A DNA stretch of 64,000 nt from Rahnella sikkimica (lineage in GTDB: Bacteria; Pseudomonadota; Gammaproteobacteria; Enterobacterales; Enterobacteriaceae), in NCBI RefSeq assembly GCF_002951615.1, contig NZ_CP019062.1, forward strand, positions 3,162,001 to 3,226,000, given 5' to 3'. Positions 44,736-52,410 of the stretch are shown piece after piece; the stretch's first letter is position 1; every line of letters starts with the position of its first letter. Under the pieces are notes generated by a model. The model had not been told where the DNA came from and did no database searches. It worked only from the letters and a program-made list of their open reading frames with translations. Both the position numbers and the translations under genes were made by a program.

Positions 44736-44775
44736 TATAAATCACGTACTACTAAAATTCCGTACGTGATTTATA
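44736..44775. repeat. 14-bp perfect inverted repeat after the S66 peptidase gene
   Basis: TATAAATCACGTAC and its exact complement, with a 12-base spacer, beginning 6 bases after the stop codon. It could act as a terminator-like hairpin or 3' end stabiliser, although no U-tract follows. Confidence 0.85.
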
Positions 44776-44990
44776 TCGCTCCCCTCAGATATCTCTCCTT
44801 CTTTCCCTGATAAGTCAGCGCATCGCCATGCTGTAAATATTTCTGACAACAATCTGAATTTTAAATAGTACGGTTTATACTGGCTGCCCTTTTACGACGG
44901 TATTTAAAGGTAAAACTCTGGTAGGGTAACACTGTACTAATTATCTGAAAGCGAATGCACAACAGGATAGTTTTAACAGGGAGAAGAAGG

Positions 44991-45875
44991 ATGCAAATGA
45001 TTTATCTGATTGAAAATGAAATAGTATTCAATCCAGAGGATAACTCACTTTCTTTGCTGAGCGATGCCGAGAGCAAGGCCGTTGTATCCAATCCTGCACG
45101 GAGGATTTTATTATTACTGATTGAACAGCATGGCATTGTTGTTCATCGTGAAACATTTTTTAAAAAAGTATGGGATGACTATGGCCTGACTGCCAGTAAT
45201 AATAATCTCAATCACTGCATCAGTAAATTACGCAAAGTGATTTCACTCCTGGGTTATTCTGATGAATTCATTGTCACCGTTCCTAAGGTCGGTTTTTTCA
45301 TCAGAAAAGAGATCGCCATTGAAGTGAACTTCGAACAAATCGCAATTCATAAAGAGAGTACGGAAGAGCATAAGCCTGTTAGCGAAATCGCTGAGATCAT
45401 GCAGCCTGTCAAAGAAGGAAAACCTTCCGCAGAAATTATCGCTGAGCCAGTTCATCCCGAGAAGGTGCCTCACAAACAGCGCCGGTGGGAAGCTAAGCAC
45501 ACTATTTTTATGAGTATTTTAGTCATGGCAGCGATCATCGTCTTGGGGATTTTCATTCTTTACCATGAACTGAGTGACCCGAAGGCTCATTTGCTGATTA
45601 CAAAAATAGGTCCCTGCGATTTGTATTCAACTGCGCCCGTCACGCCATCACGGAAAGATGAATTCACACGCCTGGCCGAAATATACCTGCGAAAAAATAA
45701 TATTTCCTGTAAGCAGGGGGAGATTTTAATATTTCAAAGCGAGCGTTTTTCGCTCCCGATAAATACGGGTTCCGTGCGCGACTTCATGACGCAATGTAAT
45801 ACGGATGATAATCACAAGATGAACATTTGCATAAGTTATTATACAAATGACAGGACCACGCATGACAAACTATAA
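44991..45875 (+). CDS. ToxR/CadC-type transmembrane winged-helix regulator (MarT-like)
   Basis: About 294 residues. An N-terminal OmpR-type winged-helix DNA-binding domain (about 1-105, with NNNLNHCISKLRKVI and FIVTVPKVGFFIRKEI), a charged linker, one membrane segment (FMSILVMAAIIVLGIFILY, about 180-200) and a small periplasmic domain with four cysteines. This is the one-component membrane sensor layout of ToxR, CadC and MarT. I start at the ATG at 44991 (GGGAG upstream); one 6 bases later is possible. The next gene overlaps its end, as fidL follows marT in Salmonella. Confidence 0.85.
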   Translation: MQMIYLIENEIVFNPEDNSLSLLSDAESKAVVSNPARRILLLLIEQHGIVVHRETFFKKVWDDYGLTASNNNLNHCISKLRKVISLLGYSDEFIVTVPKVGFFIRKEIAIEVNFEQIAIHKESTEEHKPVSEIAEIMQPVKEGKPSAEIIAEPVHPEKVPHKQRRWEAKHTIFMSILVMAAIIVLGIFILYHELSDPKAHLLITKIGPCDLYSTAPVTPSRKDEFTRLAEIYLRKNNISCKQGEILIFQSERFSLPINTGSVRDFMTQCNTDDNHKMNICISYYTNDRTTHDKL

Positions 45876-46419
45876 GAAAAAATTACCGACGGTGAAAACG
45901 ATTATTCTTATCACGGCATTCCCCATTGTCATTCTACTCGTAATGATCTCTTGCGAACTTTTCTTAAGAAAAGATAAAGATGCGTTTCCGGTTAAATTTC
46001 CTTGCCACGGGAACATGATTATAGAAGCACAATATGATAATCAAAGAGCCAGAATGGTGACATCACTTTACTTTAGCTTTCTGGGTAAGAATAAAATTTT
46101 GATTTCTCTGAGCGGGACAGGATATTTGTATAACAACAAAAACGTCGTTGTTGAGAAAAAGACACTGCTGCGGAATATCTATTATGATTCTGTTCAGGAA
46201 AGTAAAGCGACGGAGACCTACTCGCTGACCAGCCGTCAGATCAATATCGACAGTGTGGACGATTTTGACTGGCGTATTTCCTCACTTTTACTGATGAACA
46301 GTTTTTTTCTGACGGGCCACACAGATACGCTGGTCTTAAAGAAATTTGGCGATAACGCCCTGCTCATCGAAAACAATCAGTCACCGTTTACGTTGTGCGT
46401 CTTCAATAAGAACCTGTGA
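45862..46419 (+). CDS. FidL-like membrane protein, partner of the regulator
   Basis: A 185-residue protein with one N-terminal membrane segment (TIILITAFPIVILLVMISCEL) and a periplasmic domain with Cys residues in KFPCHGN and TLCVFN. The ATG at 45862 lies inside the regulator gene (14-bp overlap) behind AGGA, so the two are translationally coupled. Gene order and layout match the FidL-like family next to MarT-type regulators, whose role is unknown; a ToxS-like stabilising role is an inference. A/T-rich codon use sets it apart from the core genes. Confidence 0.7.
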   Translation: MTNYKKKLPTVKTIILITAFPIVILLVMISCELFLRKDKDAFPVKFPCHGNMIIEAQYDNQRARMVTSLYFSFLGKNKILISLSGTGYLYNNKNVVVEKKTLLRNIYYDSVQESKATETYSLTSRQINIDSVDDFDWRISSLLLMNSFFLTGHTDTLVLKKFGDNALLIENNQSPFTLCVFNKNL

Positions 46420-46442
46420 GGCCCGGCAGTCACAGCTTTTGT

Positions 46443-46715
46443 CTATTTATAATACAGATACAACTGAAATCCGCAGGCTTGTGCATAACGGGCCAGCGTG
46501 CTGAAACTGGCCTGTGCCGGGCGCTTTTCCAGACGAGTGATGGCCGGAGGCGTGATCCCAAGACGTCGCGCCAGCTCGGTTTTATTCAATCCGGCATCTT
46601 CGCGCAAGGTTTGCAGTAACGCATGAATTTCTGTTTCAGCAATGAGTTCCGGAGCCTGCGCAGAATATACCGGTTCTTCAAGCGCCTGAGCCCGTAATTT
46701 AGCCGTTCTTAGCAT
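46443..46715 (-). CDS. small XRE-family DNA-binding protein
   Basis: A 90-residue protein with a Cro/C1-type helix-turn-helix (about 38-80: LREDAGLNKTELARRLGITP and PAITRLEKRP). ATG at 46715 follows GAGGGAG. It begins 26 bases after the adhesin stop, on the same strand, so it is likely the last gene of the fimbrial operon. It resembles HigA-type antitoxins in sequence, but no toxin gene is adjacent. The position recalls the MrpJ-type regulators that end Proteus fimbrial operons; that parallel is by position only. Confidence 0.75.
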   Translation of the reverse strand: MLRTAKLRAQALEEPVYSAQAPELIAETEIHALLQTLREDAGLNKTELARRLGITPPAITRLEKRPAQASFSTLARYAQACGFQLYLYYK

Positions 46716-46741
46716 GTCGTTCTCCCTCTTACAGATGCGGT

Positions 46742-47713
46742 TCAGTAGTAGTTAATTTTGACGATCACTGACGCATCAAATTGCCCGAGAGAAAGTGCTC
46801 TCCCCGGGATCGCACTCACTTTCGCCGTGAAGTTTTTCGTTACTTCATTCACGTTATTGAGTTCAGCAAAGTCATCGTAACGATTGAACGTAATCGCCTG
46901 TTCTTTATCGTTATAGAGCATTAATTTGGCACCATTCGACAGGTCAATTGCCGTGTTATCCAGCAACGGACTGGCGGTAGAAAACTCGGCCTGCAGGGAG
47001 AAATTATCCAGACATCCCTGCTTAACGGCCTTAATGGCGAACGGCAGGGAAATGCCGGAAGAACGTGACAGAATGGTGCTCTGAATCGGGCCGAAATCCA
47101 CAATCTGAGATTCCGGATAAACTTTCAAATCTGAGCCACAGGCCAGGAAGCGAATCCCCTGTAATCCCGACAGATTGTATTTGAGATTTTTGGCACCCGG
47201 TGTTTTGTTAATGCCCCGGCTGCCATCGAGCTGGAATACGGTGAACTGATCGGCCCCCTGATAATTCCCGCTGGAAGGTGCGTTCCCGCTGACTTTGATA
47301 TACAGGCGGAAAGTGACGTTGACCGTGACATTTTGGCCTTTTTTGATGGGTGAACTGTTGGTACTCAGCCGCTGCTCATTCTGCTCCAGATCCTGCCCGT
47401 TATAGCTCACGCCCAGCAGTAACCCTTCGCCGATTGACTGCGATTTCGGGTTGAAGTAAAAATGCACCACATCAATGATTGAACCCAGAACGTTATCGCA
47501 ATACGCGGTGACGTTAATGTCATTGGATTCCCAGATTTTGGTGCCCATCGGTACATTCGACGGGATCGCCAGTTGCCCGACCGGGATCGCAGGCTTGTCC
47601 ACAATCCCCGTTCCTTTTTCCACACAATCGAGCGCCAGTGCGCTGCGGGAAAAACAGAGCAATAAAATAATCAATATCATCCTGCCAGCGGATAACCGGT
47701 AAATATCAGGCAT
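46742..47713 (-). CDS. fimbrial tip adhesin
   Basis: A 323-residue exported protein (signal MILIILLLCFSRSALALD). The N-terminal half is a variable, receptor-binding-like domain; the C-terminal half ends in the pilin-type beta strand DASVIVKINYY needed for chaperone and donor-strand contact. Cysteines are paired within each half (C30/C72-type, and FLACGSD with QGCLDN). AAGGGA precedes the ATG. It is the fourth gene of the operon. The ligand cannot be predicted. Confidence 0.8.
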   Translation of the reverse strand: MPDIYRLSAGRMILIILLLCFSRSALALDCVEKGTGIVDKPAIPVGQLAIPSNVPMGTKIWESNDINVTAYCDNVLGSIIDVVHFYFNPKSQSIGEGLLLGVSYNGQDLEQNEQRLSTNSSPIKKGQNVTVNVTFRLYIKVSGNAPSSGNYQGADQFTVFQLDGSRGINKTPGAKNLKYNLSGLQGIRFLACGSDLKVYPESQIVDFGPIQSTILSRSSGISLPFAIKAVKQGCLDNFSLQAEFSTASPLLDNTAIDLSNGAKLMLYNDKEQAITFNRYDDFAELNNVNEVTKNFTAKVSAIPGRALSLGQFDASVIVKINYY

Positions 47714-47768
47714 AACAATCCCTTATTGATGAGATGAACAGGTTCAAATACGGGCTTTCACGCAGGGG

Positions 47769-48506
47769 TTAGCGTTTACCTTCTTTGCTGATGCGCTGAC
47801 ATTGCGTCGCCTGGCACTGGTACTCATTCACCTGTAAACCTCCGTAGTCGTCCATATATCCCAGGCTGTACCGCTCGCTGACGTACTGGCTACCGGTCAG
47901 GGATTCCGTCGCAAACGGGGCCAGCATGACGCTGTCAAAACCCGGCACATTACCTTTGTTGTCTTTACCCAGATAACCCACGGTGATATAGAACGGTGTC
48001 GGGTTGGTCAGTTTCAAACCGTCCGAAAGACGGCTGACCTGAAGCTGTTCCTGCCAGTTTCCTTTCAGCAACTTGCGCAGTTCTGCCGGACGGAAGAAGA
48101 GCTTCACGCGGCTCTGAATCGCAACCTGCATGACGTTGGCCATGTCACTTTTTGGCGGCACTTCCCGCACATTGAAATAAAATAAGGATTCGCGGTCTTT
48201 CGGCAGTGCGGCGGTTTCCGGTAACTGAAGTACGCGAATTTGGCTTTTCTGACCCGCGTCAATTCGCTGCATAGGCGGTAACGCTACCAGCGGAGATGTG
48301 ATTTTTTCACCCTGCGCATTCTCCAGCCAGACCTGCGCCAGATAGGGCAACCCTTTACTCTGGTTTTCCAGCATGACGCTGACTGATTTGTCATTGGCAT
48401 TAAAAATGATGCGCGTCCGGTCAAGGTTGATCGCCGCAATGGCCGGACAGGCGACGCTGGCCATCATCAGTAACGCTATGGCAGTGTGTAAAATCTGCTT
48501 CTTCAT
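47769..48506 (-). CDS. fimbrial periplasmic chaperone (PapD-like)
   Basis: A 245-residue immunoglobulin-like chaperone. Signal peptide LHTAIALLMMASVACPAIAA, then INLDRTRIIFNANDKSVSV, the subunit-binding region QIRVLQLPETAALPKDRESL and LFYFNVREVPP, all characteristic. It caps pilin subunits and delivers them to the usher. Start at 48506 behind AGGAAGAG; an in-frame extension into the usher end is not needed. It lies 35 bases after the usher gene. Confidence 0.92.
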   Translation of the reverse strand: MKKQILHTAIALLMMASVACPAIAAINLDRTRIIFNANDKSVSVMLENQSKGLPYLAQVWLENAQGEKITSPLVALPPMQRIDAGQKSQIRVLQLPETAALPKDRESLFYFNVREVPPKSDMANVMQVAIQSRVKLFFRPAELRKLLKGNWQEQLQVSRLSDGLKLTNPTPFYITVGYLGKDNKGNVPGFDSVMLAPFATESLTGSQYVSERYSLGYMDDYGGLQVNEYQCQATQCQRISKEGKR

Positions 48507-48541
48507 CGGACTCTTCCTTTCCTGATTCACTTTGTTAATGT

Positions 48542-51043
48542 TCAGCTGCACGGCAATAACACCTGACCTGTGCTGGCTGCGGGCTGCGAAGGCACCTGGA
48601 TCCGGCATTTCTGACCCTCGCCCCAGCGTACTGTCAGCGATTTCTCGCCGGAGACCCCCGCCAGATACGCCAGACCGCCATCGCCAATCAAACCGGCTTC
48701 AAACCCGGAACTGTTGTCCATCACCGACGAACCCAATGGCGGATAACTGCCGTCGGCAAGGCGGATTACGGCCATCAACCGCTCACCTTTAATTGCGCGA
48801 ATTTTGCGGAAGCCTATCGCCCCTTCCGTCAGGGTTTTGCTGACTACTGAGCTGTAAACTTCCACATCGTCTGGCAGATGATTGACGTCTACGCGGATAT
48901 CGGAAGTCTGGTAGCTGGAAACCCCGTTCACGACCGCAATGCCGTAATCATTCGTCACTGACGCACCTTCGCTGATCGGAATGCCTTTTACTCCGGCTGA
49001 CACCATCATGCGCGGCTCGCTGCCCGAGCTGCTCTGGTGTAATGCGGCTCCGGCGGCGGTCGCCGTAAATGAGCCGTACCAGTTGGCATTCACCGAACGG
49101 TAATCGTTATTTTTTACGCTGCCATTCACGCCTAACTGACCGTACGGCGACATATGCTGATAGTTCGCGCGGAAAACCCCGTCGCCTTTTTGCAGATCCG
49201 GGCTGCTCCCGCCTGCGCCCACGCGCCAGCTGTTATTCGGATCCTGGCTGTTGTAATAAGATGCGGTTTGCGAAAAACCGCTCTGTGAATCCTGCTGAGC
49301 GTCATAGCTGATTTGCTGCCCGGAAGACAACGGCAAACTGAATGACAGGAACATCTGGTTTTCATCGGTATCGCGGTATCTCAGCTTGCTGGCGGACAAC
49401 GTTCCGGAAATACCGGTGAACCGCCCGATATCAAATATCTTGCTGACGGAAACGCTGTAGTTATTGCTGGGATTTTCGTTCCAGTACACCTTGTGCGTCG
49501 CCGAGAGATACAACGTGATCGCTGGCCACGGCAGAAACTGGTTGGCCGTTACGGTATAAGTTTGTTTATCGTCGCGGGAATAGCCGTCGCCGTTCACCTT
49601 GTCGAGATACTGGTTGAACGACATAAAGGTTTTTTCCGAGAAACGATAACCGGCAAAAGTGATCTGACTTCCGGTGGAATCAAACCGCTTGGAGTAGTTG
49701 GCGCGATAGCTGAAACCCGTTTGTTTGCCCGCCACGGGTACCGTCGCGGAAGAACGTGTGACATCAAAAGACACCGCGCCCAGCTTTTGCAAATTCTGCC
49801 CGACGCCAAGCGCCTGAGCCTGATAATTTCCGGTGGTGGCAATCAGGCCGCCATAGACTGAGAAATCATTAAGCGCGCCCCACGACATTTCTCCGCTGTA
49901 AAAACCCGGCTGCAAAACATGATTGCTGCTGCCCGTAGTCGGTTTACCCATCGCCGTTTTGAAACGCACCTGCCCTTTGCGGGTCAGAAAGGGGATCGTC
50001 GCCGTGGTCACCTGATAGGTTGTTACGCTGCCATTTTCTTCTTCAATTTTCACGTCCAGGGCGCCTTGCACGGCTTCAGTCAGGTCCTGAACGACGAACG
50101 GTCCGGGGGAAACGTTGGTCTGATAAATCACGCGGCCGTTCTGGCTGATACTGACTTTGGCGTTGGTTTTGGCGATACCCGTCACCTGAGGCGCATAACC
50201 GCGCAGCGAAGGTGGCAGCATCCTCTGATCGCTGTTGACGGAAACGCCGACAAAGCGGAAAGAATCAAAAATGTCTGAACTGAAATAGGTCTGACCGCCG
50301 GTCAGACGCGCGCCGATGGAAGGTAATGCGCGGAACAGATAGGTTTGCGTCCAGGTAAATTTATCGTTCGCAGGCGATCCTGACGTCCGGGCGGCGGAAT
50401 ACTGATAATCCGCACGGGCACGCCACGCCCCCAGATTAAATCCGGTGGTACCGTAGCTGCTGAAACTGGTCGAGCTGTCGCCGTGCTGCGGCATATATTG
50501 GCTGCCCAGCAGGTTGTAATCGAGCAATGCGCCATTTACGCCATTATCCCACTGCGACGGCGGCACCCAGTTTTCATCGTGAAACGTCAGCCAGGCCTGC
50601 GGAATACTGATATTCAGCGTCTGTTTTTCCTGATCATAACGCGCGGTGATTTCCTTCTGACGATCCAGAGAAGTACATTCACCCTGATGCCAAAGCGTAA
50701 GTTGTTCTTGCGCGGCTTTGGTCAGATCGAATTTATCCACCAGTGAAGGCGGCACGCACAAACGACTGTTTTTATTATCTTCAGTAGGAATATATTTAAT
50801 CAGGCTTTGATCACCCAGCGTGCGGCCGTTGAGCACGACATCCAGCAGATATTCACCGGGCGCGATGTAATTCGCTACCTGAAAACGTGAAAGGTCTACA
50901 TTATTGCGATCGGCAGAGTCTATAAAGTTAACGTTAAATTCTACCGCCAGACTTTTGAATGAAATAAGGCATCCCGACAAGAAAATAATAACCCCTGTTG
51001 TTATTCTCATCCTTGTCGATGTTCTGTCCATCGCAAACAACAT
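48542..51043 (-). CDS. fimbrial outer-membrane usher
   Basis: An 833-residue FimD/PapC-type usher. Signal peptide, N-terminal periplasmic domain (VEFNVNFIDSADRNNVDLSR), 24-strand barrel with plug, and C-terminal domains with a terminal Cys pair (KCRIQVPS, VLLPC). AYIAPGEYLLDVVLNG-type sequence (NYIAPGEYLLDVVLNG) and GLIGDGGLAYL are typical. The start at 51043 has no clear Shine-Dalgarno; other in-frame ATGs 4 and 11 codons later are possible. Pilin-usher-chaperone order resembles the pi (Pap) clade. Confidence 0.93.
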   Translation of the reverse strand: MLFAMDRTSTRMRITTGVIIFLSGCLISFKSLAVEFNVNFIDSADRNNVDLSRFQVANYIAPGEYLLDVVLNGRTLGDQSLIKYIPTEDNKNSRLCVPPSLVDKFDLTKAAQEQLTLWHQGECTSLDRQKEITARYDQEKQTLNISIPQAWLTFHDENWVPPSQWDNGVNGALLDYNLLGSQYMPQHGDSSTSFSSYGTTGFNLGAWRARADYQYSAARTSGSPANDKFTWTQTYLFRALPSIGARLTGGQTYFSSDIFDSFRFVGVSVNSDQRMLPPSLRGYAPQVTGIAKTNAKVSISQNGRVIYQTNVSPGPFVVQDLTEAVQGALDVKIEEENGSVTTYQVTTATIPFLTRKGQVRFKTAMGKPTTGSSNHVLQPGFYSGEMSWGALNDFSVYGGLIATTGNYQAQALGVGQNLQKLGAVSFDVTRSSATVPVAGKQTGFSYRANYSKRFDSTGSQITFAGYRFSEKTFMSFNQYLDKVNGDGYSRDDKQTYTVTANQFLPWPAITLYLSATHKVYWNENPSNNYSVSVSKIFDIGRFTGISGTLSASKLRYRDTDENQMFLSFSLPLSSGQQISYDAQQDSQSGFSQTASYYNSQDPNNSWRVGAGGSSPDLQKGDGVFRANYQHMSPYGQLGVNGSVKNNDYRSVNANWYGSFTATAAGAALHQSSSGSEPRMMVSAGVKGIPISEGASVTNDYGIAVVNGVSSYQTSDIRVDVNHLPDDVEVYSSVVSKTLTEGAIGFRKIRAIKGERLMAVIRLADGSYPPLGSSVMDNSSGFEAGLIGDGGLAYLAGVSGEKSLTVRWGEGQKCRIQVPSQPAASTGQVLLPCS

Positions 51044-51097
51044 AATAAAATCACTTTTTTATTTTTATAAATCCAGCACGGAACCCCGATGCACCCG

Positions 51098-51123
51098 GAA
51101 AATAAAGGGGAGATTACTCCCCT
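51098..51123 (-). terminator. attenuator hairpin between pilin and usher genes
   Basis: Perfect stem AGGGGAG/CTCCCCT (51106-51123) with a 4-nt loop, followed on the minus strand by TTATTTTCC. It lies 15 bases after the pilin stop. Partial termination here would make far more pilin than usher message. Confidence 0.75.
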
Positions 51124-51138
51124 AAATAACAGCAATAT

Positions 51139-51720
51139 TTATTTGTAGTTCAGGGCGTAAGTCGCCTGAGAAACGATTGTACCGGTGGACACTGGCTGAG
51201 TGTTGGCTTCAACGCGCGCCGCAAATACCAGCTCGTTATTACCTGTCACCAGATTAATGTCTTTTGAAGTATCACCAACTTTCAGTAAATCACCGTTAGC
51301 ATCGATGAGACGGATACCAGCACCTTTTGCGCTGCCGGTGTTCGCCAGTAGTTCAGTGGCGCTGCTGTCCGGCGTACCTGCGAAGGATACGGCTACTTTA
51401 GACATCGCCGGATATTCAACAGTGCCCGCAGTTTGCGCGGTCAAATCGCAGTCTTGCAGATGGATGGTGTAGTTAACGTTTTGAGAATATTTATTGCCAG
51501 TTGCCAGCACCTTATTCGCCACCTGACCCATATCGACATTAATGTCTTCATCTCCTGCTGCAATAGAGCAAGGCGCATTAATAACAGTACCGGTGAAATG
51601 AATACGGCCTGAACCCTGGTCGGCCCCGGTCGGAGGTGTTGTGACGTCCTCAGCAAAAGCTGAAGCGGAAATTAAAGCGGATAAAGCAATAACCAGTGTC
51701 TTGTTCTTAGCGTTAAACAT
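51139..51720 (-). CDS. major fimbrial subunit (type 1-like pilin)
   Basis: A 193-residue pilin with signal LVIALSALISASAFAE. One disulfide pair is formed by APCSIAAGDEDINVDMGQV and HLQDCDL, and the protein ends in QATYALNYK, the standard pilin C-terminal strand with its penultimate aromatic. ATG at 51720 follows CAAGGAC. As first gene of the operon it is followed by an attenuator. A long A/T-rich region lies upstream. Confidence 0.93.
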   Translation of the reverse strand: MFNAKNKTLVIALSALISASAFAEDVTTPPTGADQGSGRIHFTGTVINAPCSIAAGDEDINVDMGQVANKVLATGNKYSQNVNYTIHLQDCDLTAQTAGTVEYPAMSKVAVSFAGTPDSSATELLANTGSAKGAGIRLIDANGDLLKVGDTSKDINLVTGNNELVFAARVEANTQPVSTGTIVSQATYALNYK

Positions 51721-52358
51721 AATAAGTCCTTGAGATTTAACGGTAGCTATTAAGTGAAAAATACGCTAATGGGCGATATTTTTCGCTGTACCGAAGAGAG
51801 CACCCCTCTCTTGCCAGATCAATATACTGATATTTTTGATTTAACGTTATAATAAATTGCCAATTGCAAATATTAAGAGTTTTAATCTCAGATTAATCTT
51901 TAAACATCAACTTTATGAAAGGAAATTAACTTAAAGGTTAAAATATTTAACATTAAATGTTCCTGCGTGAATAAAAATCATTCTTGTTAAGGTGAAAAGT
52001 TAAGCTTTAGTTAACTGATAATTTACTTTTTGTTTAACTAAAATTTACGTTTTCACGGTTATTGATACATTTTCGCCAACAGCGGCGAGAAAAGTCTGTA
52101 TTCAGATCAAAAGATCTGACCGAGTGCAGCCCGCCCGGATATCCCTCCAGATCATTTTCAGTAGTTCCCTCTAATCAAACCGCCCTGCGTTCATTGAGAA
52201 ATGACAGATTCCGTTTCTTTTTTAGCTCATACATTCATAACGTCTGTCTGCATCTTGGCTTTTGTGGCCTGCCCCTCACCGCTGTTGCAGATATCTTGCT
52301 GTTTTTTCTCCGCTTGCGTGATCTGTCCCCCAGAAAGCAAACAAAGCCCTAACGCAAA
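51721..52358. promoter_or_regulatory. A/T-rich divergent control region between pilin and acs
   Basis: No gene is supported here. It contains nine GTTAA/TTAAC pentamers between 51737 and 52038, including TTAACGTTA (51841) and palindromic GTTAAC (52010), and a perfect 7-bp hairpin AAGAGAG/CTCTCTT (51794-51812) in the pilin leader. I found no fim-type inverted repeats that would mark an invertible promoter. Confidence 0.5.
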
Positions 52359-52368
52359 CTACACTTAA
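52359..52368 (+). promoter_or_regulatory. sigma-S-like -10 of acs
   Basis: CTACACTTAA matches the sigma-S consensus core KCTAYRCTTAA over its length, 42 bases before the acs start codon. It is identical over 9 bases to the motifs before blc and ecnB. Confidence 0.55.
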
Positions 52369-52410
52369 CTTTTGATTGACATATATTTAACAAAATAAAG
52401 GAGAAAAACC

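Noticed and set aside
46443..46715. HigBA toxin-antitoxin pair
   Set aside because: The antitoxin-like XRE protein has no adjacent toxin gene; neighbours are an adhesin and a FidL-like protein.
51721..52060. fim-type invertible promoter switch
   Set aside because: I looked for inverted repeats flanking the pilin promoter and found none; no recombinase gene is nearby.
52062..52352. 96-codon frame upstream of acs
   Set aside because: No ribosome-binding site, odd composition, no domain; more likely control DNA.
52376..52404. TTGACA at 52376 as a sigma-70 -35 of acs
   Set aside because: No -10-like hexamer lies 16-18 bases downstream; it runs into the ribosome-binding site.
43457..52410. Classical integrative island with attachment site at tRNA-Phe
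   Set aside because: No integrase and no repeat of the tRNA 3' end could be seen within the window, so I only call it an accessory block.
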